Below, one piece after another: positions 38,229 through 49,139 of a stretch of 64,000 bases of DNA (positions within the stretch are counted from its first letter, which is position 1; every line of letters starts with the position of its first letter). Below the pieces are notes generated by a model. The model worked only from the letters and a program-made list of their open reading frames with translations. It did no database searches and had not been told where the DNA came from. The DNA is from Symsagittifera roscoffensis (lineage: Eukaryota > Xenacoelomorpha > Acoela > Convolutidae). The stretch lies in assembly GCF_963678635.1 (NCBI RefSeq), contig NC_087066.1:49535581-49599580 (forward strand). Direction: 5' to 3'. A program made the translations under genes and the position numbers.

Positions 38229-39289
38229 TCACATAATGTTTTCAAATAATTTTAATCTCCTGTTCAATTTTGTCTCCATTTCTAAAATTGTTGACAGATA
38301 TTTCAAATAACATAGGAAACCAATAAGATCAATAAGGTAGTTTTGCTTGTAGAACTTTTTTAACTGAGGAAAGTTTTGAAGATTAATCAAACAACTCTCG
38401 CCTCTAAAGCTTCTAAACGGAGCTGGCAGAAAAAACATATATATGCGCAAATTCCTTGCAAAAAACGATACATTACTTACATCTTTTCATAGAAAAATCG
38501 AACTTAATTTATCCCTCATTGTCCTAATTCAGTAGAGTCAGTATACGATTACAGTTATTCATGGAGAAAAAACTGAATTTTGATACCTTTTTGATAACCA
38601 AGTAGCTTGTAAAAGTCAAAACTAGATAGTTTTTATTTCACATAGTTGGTCATGCATTGAGCTCTGATTCTACAAATCTAGCGAGACTGGCTCCTTACAG
38701 GGCAAAACTCAAATCTTCTGGCTGAGTTCCAATGCATCTGATATAGTTTTTGCAAAAAAAAAAAGAATTAGTTTCATTTTTTCATTTTTTGAAAATATCC
38801 CCTTTCTAATTAGTGAAAATTTACAAAACGGGTAAATCACTTTCATTTAAAGCAGTATCTGGAACAAGTAGCTTGCCTTTATCCAATTTGGAAGCCGAGA
38901 TCAAAAAATTTAAATTTCACTGGATTTAGTTATCCAAATTGACCAGTTTGGCAATATCAACACAAGGGTAACTTGTTTTATTATTAAACAAAACATGTGC
39001 AGATGAAACACTTTTATCAAATCGGAGCTTCCTCAATAAAAAAAACCACGTCAAAAATTGTTAGTTTCCAAAAATTTGAATGTCTTATTGAGGAAAAAAC
39101 TAAACCGCTCACAAATATTCTTCGAAAGTCGGGACATCGGAAAAAGGCTTGTCTAACATGAAAGGCTTCCCGAACACTTTTTGACCTTAATTATTGGAAT
39201 TAATTGAAATACTCACTTGGCGCATTGTGGGTTGAATGAATGAACAAGGAGCCAATTATGAAGAGAGTGATTACTGCTAAACTTTTCAT
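38229..39289 (-). CDS. Small secreted protein, two exons (about 88 aa)
   Basis: Exon 1 (39289-39217) starts with ATG and encodes a classic signal peptide: MKSLAVITLFIIGSLF, with a K next to the start, then a hydrophobic core, then a small/polar stretch. It ends at a strong donor, CCAA|GTGAGT. Exon 2 (38422-38229) follows a TTTTTTCTGCCAG acceptor and begins in the matching phase (73 + 194 nt = 89 codons including TGA). It encodes a basic, hydrophobic chain (PFRSFRGESC, then FPQLKKFYKQNYLIDLIG, ending KLFENIM) with few cysteines. The intron is about 794 bp. An AATAAA lies 20 bases after the stop. The family is not recognised; size and signal suggest a peptide or effector-like secreted product. 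A further short exon in the intron (about 38.70-38.74 kb, after CTATATCAG) is possible, but in this phase it would introduce a stop, so it is left out. The gene abuts the 60-bp satellite array. Confidence 0.5.
39035..39140 (+). repeat. Dispersed repeat beside the array (right copy)
   Basis: Partner of 30290-30415: it has CGTCAAAAATTGTTAGTT, CGCTCACAAATATTC and TTCGAAAGTCGGGACATCGG. It lies inside a region with no predicted exon. Confidence 0.5.
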
Positions 39290-39299
39290 CCTTTCTTTC

Positions 39300-42200
39300 T
39301 GGTGAAGTTCCAAGAGATATAAACTGTTCAATTGGTAGTTAAAACTAATTGAAATGGATTATGGCAAGTTAGCCTGAATGAACAGCAGCACAGCCAGCTG
39401 GTTAACATGGTAACTTCATTTCTATGGAATTAACCTTTTGGCTGACCCGGTATCCGATCTGAAAAATGGGGCAATAAATGTGGCGGAGCCATGTGATGAG
39501 CTTCTAATAAGCATTTAAAATCTTCTGAACTTCTGAAAAGCTTTAAAAAAGCATTTAAAAGAAACAAAAGATTAGTGCTTAGTTAGTCGGCAGAAATGTT
39601 GGGATCATAAGTTATCATTGTGATGGGACTTATAAAAAAAAATACCCATAATCTGAATGTTTGCTCATCGTTCCTTTGAATATTTCCCATGTGCAGTTTG
39701 GGATGGAGGTGGGGTGGGGGGGGGGGCAGTTGAAGAGAGTCGCAAAACTGATTCTAATCTTTCTCCCCACAACTCACCAGTTTGTATACTTGTTTCTTCT
39801 CTAATCCATGCCCAAGCAAAACAGAATAGCCTGATGTAACAATTTAAGAGGCACACAGTTAGGAGCACATAGTTGACCACATCAACTATTGTGGCAAAAA
39901 ACGGTAACTTTTGAGAACCTTCAAAACTCGACCTGATTTGAGAATCTAATCACGAACAAAAGGGTTTCAAACTTTAGAATTGCACTTATGTATCTTCATT
40001 ATTGTAGGCAGGGGTGAATTAACAGTGAGTGGACAAACTGTGGTACTATTTAGGCATCCATTTTCGGTCGGCCGATCCTGAAGGTTTTCTAAAGGCGCAT
40101 TTGACACCAACGGAGGAGCGTTGTTTTGAGGAGCGCAAGGGCATAAACAATTCATTTTTATGATCTAAAACTTCGATAAAATAGCCATAAAAACGTACCT
40201 GTTTAAATGGCTCTTTTTATTTTTCCCTTAACCTTGCATGAACATCGATTTTATGGTGTAACTAGTGGTTTAACATGTTAAAGTATGACGACCAAATATG
40301 TTTTTCAAGGCTTAATTATTTGAAATGTCAATTTTCATTTCACTCGAATAATGCAAACAGTACTTCGATGTGATAACGTTTTCCAAAATTATTCCAAAAC
40401 GAATGATTTTGCCTATTTTTTCAAAAACTTTGACTACTTTATTCATAGATGGACATTTTTTTCGCCACTCTTTCGAATTATTGCCACTCTTTCGAATTAT
40501 TCGCAGACCCGCCTATGTTTGTTTTTCGGAAAAACCATTTGTTTTGCTGAGATTTTTGTGCACTGTTTCTATAACAGCAAAATTTTCACGTGAAGTCATA
40601 TTTAAAATTTCACGAATTTGGAAAGAAATGCTTGAAAGTGTCAGAATCATAGGCCACGAATTTCAACCATTAAGCTTTTGAGTCAAATTTGCTCATCATA
40701 TCTGAAAAAACTCAAGATTTTGTGTTAACTTTTTTAAATTTATTACTGCTTCTTGCGTGGCAAATCTCCAACTGCAGTTTACGTGTGAATTCAATGTCAT
40801 CGAATCAAAAACTTTTCTTGTATGAGAAAATCTTTGGTTACTGTTTTTCAAAGAAAACAAAATTTTTTTAATAGGACCTCAGAAAATTTTGATTTATGGC
40901 GGGGGCGCTCAACAGTGCCGAAATACAACTGTGCCAAAACCAAAATTGTATTCAACAGCGCTAAAAATTGATGATATTTGAAAACTGGAAGAAACCGAGA
41001 AAACAAATTGACAATTTGCCGAGTTAATTGTTTGTTCAGAAAAACTTATGACTCCACACGGGGAACTTTTGTTTGTTTACCAAGTGACAGCAAGTAAAAT
41101 GGGAAGTTATTTATTTTCAACTTTCGCCCAATTGAATTGAATAACATGTCTGTGATTTGGGAGGAGTAGAAACAAAATTGAAAAAAAATTGTGGCACTGT
41201 TAAACAATATTATGTTTTTTGGCACTATTGCACTTCCGCACTGTTGTACTGCAACTTTTTAGTTGATGAAAACAAGGCTATTCTTACAAGTTACATAATA
41301 GAAGATTTCATTTAAACTTTTGCACCTACTGAGTGAGTTTAGGTCCGGGTCGCCTTCTCATAGAGTCATTTTGGATAAAAGAGACCGTCTGTTCGTCACG
41401 CTATCTTATTTTTGGCCCAATAGATTTCTTAGTCTAAAATCGACCTTAATCTTAGACTCTTATTTTTTAGTCTCAGTAGATCCATTATTTACTGGAACTT
41501 TTGCGAGGTTAGAGGAGAGGAGGAGCAACGGCTTTCTAAGTTAAGTTATTAATACTTTCAGCTCTGAAATACTTCTTAAATTTTAGTACTGGATCATGAT
41601 TGGTGAGTTCTAGGCTTTTTACAGTGATAATTATCAAGAGATACAATTGGAAAATATATAAAATTGAACTGGTTCCACCCATCCGGATTATAGGAATTTT
41701 TCTAAATCAAAGTTCTATAGTGAAGAATGGATTGAGTGTTTTCTAAATTTTTTGAGAAGATTCCTTGAGAAGAGTGGCAGTTGCTAGTGTCAGTGAAATA
41801 CGAGTTGTTCAGAGAAAAAATACTGAGTGAAGCGCCAAGTGACTAGGATCCGTATTTTGAGTTCAAGTTTGTCATTGTCCTAGTTCAATGAAAACCTTTG
41901 AGGCAACATTGGCCCCTACTTTATATCCTGCAAGTGTTCTGACTGCTGCAATCAAAACCAGCATATAAGCAATTCTAGAGTCGTAATTTCGTTTAGTTTC
42001 ATCTCCCTTTTGCTGCCCATTTCTTCTGCTCAGTGAAATCTTTACATTACAGGTATTTGCACCTCGAAGTTTTACTTAGTTTTACTTAGAAAACTTAGTT
42101 ACAGTTTTACTTATGATCTTTTTCAGTTATTTTTGGAAAAAGGTTTTGATTAGTTCAATTATTTGAATGTGTTGATCACTACAGCTACTCTTAAGAAAGT

Positions 42201-43995
42201 TTTTGAGACGGGGTTCCAAGTATATGCTGAGCACATGTTCTTCAAACGTCTGGTTGGTTGGGTGAGTAGAATATAAATTGGATCGTTTCTTTGATAGAAT
42301 CTTCAAGAGCGTGTAATTTTCTGTTTTGTTTTTGTCAAAAATTTTCCCTGTTGTTCTTTCGTTGTGTCCTTTGCCCTAAAAGAGTTTGTTTTTTAGTAAT
42401 GTTGTCTTGCAGTTCATAGAGTTTCCTGTGGTCTTAATAAAAAGTTTGATTTGAGTTTTAAAAGAATATTTCATCCACTTTAATCTATTTTGAGGATCGT
42501 GGGGTTTTCCTGTACATGTTAATAGTGCAAAAGTTTTAGTAAGCTGCGTTGGTTAATTAAGCTTCATTTAATTGCTTCTTCCAACCGTGTTTAGGGAAAA
42601 ACTGAAACGTGTAAAAGCTAGTTAAAATTGTTATCAGTTAGTTTTTCAAACTAGAAAATGATGTTTTCAAAAGAGTGTAATGGATTGCGTGAAATTAGCG
42701 CGAGTGAAGAAAGCGGATTGAGGAGTTTACAAATTGAAGCACACATGAAAAAGGCTAGCTGTTATTTTGAATTTTTTCCTCATTTATTAATTTTTTGCTT
42801 TGGTTGAAAATTTTGCTACATAACAGTGACTTATTTATTTATTTACTGCTATTGAAAAAAAATGTGATAATTGAGAATTTACTGCAAACGGTTAGCTCTT
42901 AAAAACTTTGAAAACTAATTTAACATTTTTTTGTTTTGATGATTCTTAAAAATTGTTGGTGAAATCAAAAAGAAGTTGATGAGACACACAAATACAAAAT
43001 GGTCGCAGATAACTCAAAATTAATTAGCAAGATCTAATTTTATACTAACTCGCGGTCGGGGTCAGAGAAAAATCCATTGAGGAATTTAGTTCAAGAAAAC
43101 GTAATTGCGTTAACAGCTTTGCGACCATAAAAAGTAATTTTTTAGATCGTAAAATTGACCAAAGAAGCTAGAGTGCTCTATTGGTTTTTTTTTTCTTCGG
43201 GGGTTACTGTAATTTCTTGATGAGTGTTTTGGATGAAATATTAAATTTTGTTGTTAAATTTTATTCCCGGAATGTTTTATAAAAGTGGTATCTCAACAGG
43301 CTGAATATATTTATGCAGGATTGTAATTGGACGGGCGGGATTGTTCAGTTTGTAAAACTTTAGTAGGGTCAAAGTATTACATCTGGTGGACTGGGTCGTA
43401 GTTACATAGGATGCCGTGAAGGCTAGTTGTTTTATTACAAAATTTGAAATAAAAAAATCGGGTGATGGTGATTTGGAATTAATAAAAATATATCAGCGTT
43501 GAGGATTTCTTAAAAGAGAGTTTTGTAAAAAGTGTCTTCGCTTAAAACTTTACTAAGTGTGTTTGTGAGTTAGTTTTTGTTTTTAGCGTAACTTAAAACG
43601 AGCAGTTACAGTCGCGTTCTTTTGGGCAAAGAAGTGAAAGCAAAAAAGTTGATAATTGTCAAACTTAGCAAAAAAAAATTCATGTGCTTCAGTGTTTTAA
43701 ACTGCATGTGCAAGGACGTGATCAAACTTTTCATTGAGGCTGTGTAAATCAAAAACAAACTGAGTTTTGATTTAAAATATTTCTCGGTTAGTTGTGAGTT
43801 TAATGCAATGTCTGTGACGTAAGGTGAGTCTTCCATACAGCGGATGACAGTGTGGTCGTAGTATGCAATCGAGAACAGGTTAGATTTTTGTGCAAAAAAC
43901 GCTTAAGAACAAGCGATAGTCCAACGTTAGTGAAGTCTTTTAGCTGTATGGCGTTAGTTAGTTGATGTAGTGCGGTTACGTAAGGTTCGCCATTT
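39300..43995. other. AT-rich stretch without a supported gene
   Basis: Weak items only. A G-run (39700-39730) creates a proline-rich antisense ORF. A minus-strand frame at 39967-40155 is open for 62 codons and less AT-biased (CLCPCAPQNNAPP, then LENLQDRPTENGC), preceded by CAG|GTACGT; it could be an exon, but no partner exon is visible. Other ORFs (40351-40871, 41320-41544) look random. Confidence 0.5.
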
Positions 43996-44017
43996 TCATT
44001 CTTTCGAACTGGTAGTT

Positions 44018-44822
44018 TCAAGGGGTTAATAAAGTGGTAGACGCACAACCAGGGAAAAATGGGATTTGACGAGTGCTCATCTTCATTGGAGTCGCCTTGA
44101 CCAGGGGTTCATGATTATAATAACAGCATTCACGGAAGAATGGAAGAACTTCAAGTAGGAATTCAGGGATTTTAGTGAGTCTAAGATGGATTTTGCATGA
44201 GGTTGTTTTTGAATCATGAGGATACTTTGCGCACCGGAGTAATACGGATGGATGATGTTAATGTTGCTGACGGTGAGGTTGAATGTGTTAGTTGATGTGT
44301 TAGATTGTAAGTGGTCGATTGGGGTTATGAATTTGTTGTTGATGATGTTTTTGTTGTTGATGAGTGATAGCATCTGGGTCATGTTCTAATTGATCATCGG
44401 TGATGGGGCTTGGGTTGTCGGGGAGAGTGCTAGAAATAAGGTTAAGGTTTGGAGTAGCGTCAGTATAGGAGCAACCGGAATATGAAAGATTTATTACGGG
44501 AACTGGGGGAGTTATTGGAGTAAAAGGTTGTTGTGTGAAATTAGTAATGGGACTCGGTTCAGAGTCAAGAAAATCATCAGGAGTGTCGATGGTGGGGTTA
44601 GTTAAATAGTTGTGTGTATCAAAAACTGTTTAGATAGAATCATCGGAGTGCATGTGGGATGATATGGGTGAGAAGTTTGAAAAACTGGGACTGACTATCG
44701 ACATGGGAGAAGAAGTGAAGTCCGAGTTGGAAATGACAGTGTTGTCGTTGCAGATTAGAGGGATACGAGAGACACAGAGAGGAAGAGGTAGAGCGATGGT
44801 GAGATCCAAATTGGCGGCTAAC
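44018..44822 (-). pseudogene. Decayed ORF relic, Ser/Thr/Pro- and Gln-rich
   Basis: On the minus strand one frame is open from about 44822 to a TAA at 44632-44630, and again to a TAA at 44302-44300 (108 codons). It reads like a real protein (RLAANLDLTIALPLPLC, then DTPDDFLDSEPSPITN, then THQQQKHHQQQ) but has no ATG. A second frame (44382-44083) takes over with FNLTVSNINIIHPYYSG, as after a frameshift. The original frame resumes near 44.23-44.02 kb (KIPEFLLEVLPFFRECC) after further stops. Purine/pyrimidine strand asymmetry supports a minus-strand origin. It may be a decayed gag or ORF1 of a retroelement; the family is not recognised. Confidence 0.35.
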
Positions 44823-44859
44823 CGTTAGCTTAAACCAAAGTTGATTTGAGAACAAAAAC

Positions 44860-45545
44860 TGACTGTTTGAGGTTGTTCTATTATTTGCTATGGGACTCGG
44901 TTTAGAGTTTCGTCAAAATTTGTTTCGTCAAAATTTTTCGTGGCTGTTAAGCAACATTGGGCTTCGTTGTATTTTGTAGTTTTGATGGATTCGTGTTGGT
45001 AATGAAAATTTCCTCCTATATTTTGTGTTTGGAACTGTTTGTAATTAATTATGATTTGATAAATTGTGTAAATATGTGGCGGTGCTGTCGATGTACTACG
45101 AGAGTTGTTTTGTGGAAATCGTATGTTTTTGATTCTGTTAATATTTTCTCACTGTATTCGTTGACTTGTGCGTCTAGTAATTTTTGATTGATTGATTAAG
45201 AGAAAAATCTCCCAAAAATTCTGCAAATAGTAATCTTGCTACGCTGGCTTGTCTGTTGACTTGTATATGGATTGCACTTGCTATATGTTTCTTTAGGCAG
45301 TAAAAAAATCTTATAAAGTTAAACATTGCATATAAGATAATCAATTTTTCTAGGATGTAATAAAGCAATCCTAAAAAGGCAAATCATTCGTTTTTGACGT
45401 GTAGAAAACTAAAGATGTTTTTCACCTACGAGTTTTACTAAAAATTTCGCTGTTAAATCTGTCCATTCGTTACAAAAAATGGTAAACAGACAAAAAAAGC
45501 TATGAGAAACATATTTTTTGTCTTATTTTACCCATAATAAATCCC
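44860..45545. other. AT-rich stretch, nothing recognised
   Basis: Only short, low-information ORFs on either strand (44957-45187, 45174-45368). No repeat partner within the window was noticed. Confidence 0.5.
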
Positions 45546-45550
45546 ATCAT

Positions 45551-45985
45551 AACACCATAACAATGATTATTATGTAAAGTGGGGAAAAGTAAGAGCCTTG
45601 TTTTCTTAAATAAATGCCTGCAGCGCAAAAAAAAACAATTCCAGAACACATTTTCGCAAGGTTACGGAAGAGCTTGAGGCTTGTTTTCCTTTTCTCCAAT
45701 CTGACAAAAAAAATTACCGCTGACATTATCAAATTGTTATAGAAATTAGCTGATTAAGTTACGAAAATTTATTTAGTTTTTATATTTTACTTTGTAAACC
45801 CTTCGTTACACCATAAAAATTATTCTTAGGTGAGTTGGGGGAGTAATAGGAGCCCTGTTTCTTTTTCATTGATTGCCTGCAGCGCATAAAATTTTTTATA
45901 GAACCCATTTTCGTAGGATTGTGGAAGAACTCGATGCTCGTTTTTTTTATCTCTGCTAAATTTATTCCTTCGACAATAAGGACGG
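45551..45985 (+). repeat. Direct tandem duplication, about 255-bp period
   Basis: Copy 1 (about 45551-45730) and copy 2 (about 45801-45985) share ACACCATAA, GTAAAGTGGGG/GTGAGTTGGGG, GCCTTGTTT/GCCCTGTTT, GCCTGCAGCGCA, CATTTTCG, GGAAGAGCTTGAGGCT/GGAAGAACTCGATGCT and TTTTCTCC/TTATCTCT in order. They are diverged and non-coding. Confidence 0.75.
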
Positions 45986-45999
45986 TCGGAAAAAATTCA

Positions 46000-46395
46000 A
46001 AAATAACGTTTGAATTCAGAGTTTACAGAATAATTGGAATAATTTAATTTAAAAAATGTTCAAATTGAGTAATTTTTCCCCAAAAACTCGAACAATTATT
46101 TTTCGTTTACAAGCTTTCACGACATTTTAGCAACTGCAGAATATGGGCATTTGAACAACCATCTTTAATTTGAACATTTTTGTGAACAATTCAGTATATC
46201 ATAACTTATTGCAATTCGTTGAGGCTGAACAGAAAAAAATTTCATCAAATACAGCCAATAAACAAATTTAAGCAAAAACCGAAACAAGAGTTATTTTAGT
46301 TCAAGTTTTAGTTCCTAAGGTTAAAAGGTTTTCTTAGTTTTAAGTAACTTTTTTACTAAAAACTGACCCAAAAAGTTCTATATGAAATGACTACA
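46000..46395. other. AT-rich flank 3' of the Bel/Pao element
   Basis: No LTR, purine tract or coding signal that I can defend. A 3' LTR would be expected here but no counterpart was found on the gag side. Confidence 0.4.
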
Positions 46396-47079
46396 TTATA
46401 AAACAGACGCATAGTTAGCCGCACTAACATCCTCCGCCCCCAAAGGAGCGAGAACGGGTGCGAGTTTCACAACCGGACGGGTGTACGCGCCGGTTGGCGA
46501 TCTATTTACGGTGGATCGCGCTATGTCGTCGTTACCGTAGCTCAATAACTTGACTCGCGCTAACGGGTAATGGCCTCTTGGACTATTGTGCTCAATCAAC
46601 CAAACGAAATCTCCAGTTTTCAAGTGTGAATCTGGAGATAAAAACAATTTCATTTGTTTGTTAAGCATTGGTACGTACTTACGAAGCCAGCGAGTCCAGA
46701 TGGCATCTGCATAGGATTGCGCTCGGTTGTAGCGCTCTCGATGATTGAAGTTTTGCTCGAAATCTAGTGGCGGAAAGTTAATTGCGCGGTGTCCAAGTAG
46801 GAAATGATTCGGCGTTAACGTTTCGAGATCATTCGGATTGGAGGATACGGGTGTGAGCTGACAGTTTTTCAGAGAATGCTCAACTAAACAAAACGTGGTT
46901 ATGAGTACTTCCTCAGTGAGTTTTCTTGTTCCCATAAAATCATAAAAAACTCTTTTGGTGCTCCGTACGAGCCTTTCCCACACACCTCCATGATGAGGAG
47001 CACTGGGTGGATTGACTTTCCAGGCTAGCCCTTTGTGAGCAAGCAGAACAGGTGCATGGAGATTCCATTTTTGATGCAC
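46396..47079 (-). pseudogene. Bel/Pao integrase C-terminus with DUF5641-like tail
   Basis: The longest intact Bel piece (227 codons). PSAPHHGGVWERLVRS near residues 25-40 carries the catalytic glutamate (E35). After it, LTPNHFLLGHRAINFPP, an alternating aromatic/basic helix (WTRWLRKYVPML) and LKTGDFVWLIEHNSPRGHYP match the DUF5641-type C-terminal domain found in Bel/Pao integrases. The stop at 46396 is probably the natural end of pol, since coding character ends there. The first about 20 residues belong to a shifted frame. Confidence 0.9.
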
Positions 47080-47492
47080 GAAATCAGCTCTTTGGCCGAG
47101 CCAACGAAATTCGTGCCATTGTCCGACCAGATGACGGAAGGCGTTCCCCGCCGAGCAATGAAGCGTTTTATTCCCATTACACAGGAACTTGCATCCATTG
47201 ACGGAACAACCTCTAGATTAACGGCACGTGTCGTCATGCACGTGAATAAGAAGCCCCAGCGTTTCTCTGAGCTTAGTCGAATCGTTACGTGGAACGGGCC
47301 GAAGTAATCAACTCCGCAGTTTGCGAATGGCGGTTGTCGGTAACCCAGTCGCTCGAGCGGAAGGTCGGCCATCATTGGCGTAATTACCTTAGCATTTCGT
47401 TTTCGGCATAACACGCAATGGTGTTCTATTGAACGGAGGGCAGTACGGAGCCCCAATACAACGTACTCTAATTGTATAACAGCACGCAGCAA
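47025..47492 (-). pseudogene. Bel/Pao integrase, zinc finger and catalytic core
   Basis: A 155-codon frame. HHCVLC near residues 24-29 supplies the CxxC of the zinc finger. The first catalytic aspartate is D62 in GVDYFGP and the second D124 in WSDNGTNF. The frame is lost after about residue 144, and the third catalytic residue (E) lies in the next frame (47079-46396). Integrase inserts the element's cDNA into the host genome; this copy cannot make it in one piece. Confidence 0.92.
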
Positions 47493-47516
47493 ATCAACAC
47501 TTTGGTGATGGTTCTT

Positions 47517-47798
47517 TTAGTGAATGAAAGTTAAAAGCATCATCACAAGTAAATGTCGGCTATCTAAAATGATAGGATGCTTAAAATTAAATTCAACATC
47601 AGCGAGACGGCGAATACGGCCAGTGGAACGGTCTAGATCACCGGGACCGGTGAACGGCGAAAAAGAAGCTATTCGGCTAGACTTCTTAAGGGACTGTTTT
47701 TTGTGAAGTGCGTTGACTTCGACGCAAAACGACTCCGACTGCGGCAGAACCAATAGATTTTGCTTAGCTAATTCTAATTCGGATGGTTTGGTAATCAA
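47517..47798 (-). pseudogene. Bel/Pao segment preceding the integrase zinc finger
   Basis: The pattern SRIASFSPFTGPGDLDRSTG, then RIRRLADVEFNFKHPIILDS, is the conserved linker between RNase H and integrase in Bel/Pao. The histidines of the H2C2 finger are expected directly after it (47.54-47.48 kb), where the frame changes again. Confidence 0.75.
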
Positions 47799-47829
47799 AC
47801 GAGAGTTGAGATTTTGATAACATCAGCTT

Positions 47830-48240
47830 GAATGCGGCAATTTTTTGGAGTTTCGGAAAAGAACTAACAGTTTTCCAGACAAAAACTGGATCGGTGGTTT
47901 TCGATGTGCAAGTAAAAATTGCTCCTTTTTCAATACTTTCAATCAAATTATATGCAGGTCTTTTGAGTCGAATGCTGGTGAAAACGTCTGAGTGAGGTTT
48001 AAAAGGCCAGTCTTTGGTTTTCAAGACAATGGACCTTTCACCCAACCGCTTTCTTTCAGAGCGTTAGCAGTTATTCCGCGAGTGCCGTTATCTTCTGGAT
48101 TGTCGCCACTGGACACATGGAACGACTCATCAATTGTGTTGGATTCGAGATTTTCGGAGACCCGATTAGCCAAAAAGACTGGCAACTTGCTGATAGAGCT
48201 CAACCACTGCAGTACAGTAGCGCTATCTGTCCACATGTAT
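47830..48240 (-). pseudogene. Bel/Pao RNase H domain, C-terminal part
   Basis: The 48236-48021 frame reads WTDSATVLQWLSSISKLPVF, then ANRVSENLE and SSGDNPEDNGTRGITA, which are the conserved RNase H motifs of Bel/Pao (TDS, ANRV, GDNP-D-TRG). The domain would degrade the RNA strand of the RNA:DNA hybrid. Downstream, 48045-47764 continues in another frame towards the integrase. Confidence 0.85.
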
Positions 48241-48399
48241 GATTTTTCGATTTTTTTGTTAAATAATTCTTGATTTCAAGCCTCAGACGAATCGCCAGTA
48301 ACGCTGCTTGCAATTCAAGCTTATGGATTGCAAGAGTTTTCATCGGTGCTACTCTGGCTTTTCCTAAAACAAAGCAATTTTGGCTTCAATTGTGACGAC

Positions 48400-48749
48400 G
48401 GAGCGACCGCAACCGAGCAAAATACGCAACCGAGCAAAATACGTCTTGAGAGCTGTCACCAATTATATGCAGCTCTACTTGGTCAACCGGGATGTCGAAG
48501 AAACAGCGAGAAGTTTTGAGTCGACCAAGTGTTGGTAAAAGAGTATGCCACTCTATGAACTTTTTTTGATTTTCGGAGCGACCGCAACCGAGCAAAATAC
48601 GCAACCGAGCAAAATACGTCTTGAGAACTGTCACCAATTATATGCAGCTCTACTTGGTCAACCGGGATGTCGAAGAAACAGCGAGAAGTTTTTAGTCGAC
48701 CAAGTGTTGGTAAAAGAGTATGCCTTTCTATGAACTTTTCTTGAATTTC
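48400..48749 (-). repeat. 175-bp tandem duplication inside Bel/Pao pol
   Basis: Positions 48400-48574 and 48575-48749 are near-identical direct copies (shared GAGCGACCGCAACCGAGCAA, GGTCAACCGGGATGTCGAAG and others). Inside each, the 17-bp word GCAACCGAGCAAAATAC is itself doubled. The duplication repeats the ELHIIGDSSQDVFCSVAYF segment of the polyprotein, so it broke the element after insertion or during reverse transcription. Confidence 0.92.
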
Positions 48750-48917
48750 ACCTGACAATGTTTCATCCCACTGTTGACCCGAGATACGCCAAATATCCTT
48801 CCGTAAAAGCCGGACGCGAACAGTGTACCGTGCGACTAAACCGATTCGGTCGAAAACCGATGAGACGTAACTTAATACGATGCGCTGCGTAATCGGTTTT
48901 GTTAATTCTTTGTTCAC
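48483..48917 (-). pseudogene. Bel/Pao RT-RNase H connection (Peptidase_A17/Pao family region)
   Basis: PITQRIVLSYVSSVFDRIGL and RVRLLRKDIWRISGQQWDE are the hallmark of the Pao retrotransposon connection region. Residues about 90-115 (VELHIIGDSSQDVFCSVAY) start the RNase H domain, with its first acidic residue in GDSS. The frame runs into the duplicated segment, where it repeats out of frame. Confidence 0.88.
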
Positions 48918-49139
48918 GCCACGACCAACGTTTAAGGTATCATTTTTATTATCCCACTTTAAACCTAATACGTGCGTTGCGGTGTCGTTTAGGTTTATTT
49001 CTTTTACAGAATCAATCTTGCTGTTCTCTGGATTTATCTGTTCTGCTAAATCTGGGACATTGCTGACAAACTTGGTTTGGTTAATTTAAAACCTCCTAGA
49101 CTCAACAATTTTACAAGTTCTTTGCTCAGGTTTAGCTCT

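Noticed and set aside
38695-38745. Possible extra exon inside the intron of the small secreted protein gene (after CTATATCAG, before GTAAGG)
   Set aside because: Its 39 bases fit the splice phase but introduce a TGA in that phase; the two-exon model needs no such exon.
39657-39880. Overlapping ORFs on both strands around a G-run near 39.7 kb
   Set aside because: Generated by the G/C homopolymer; no start, splice or domain support.
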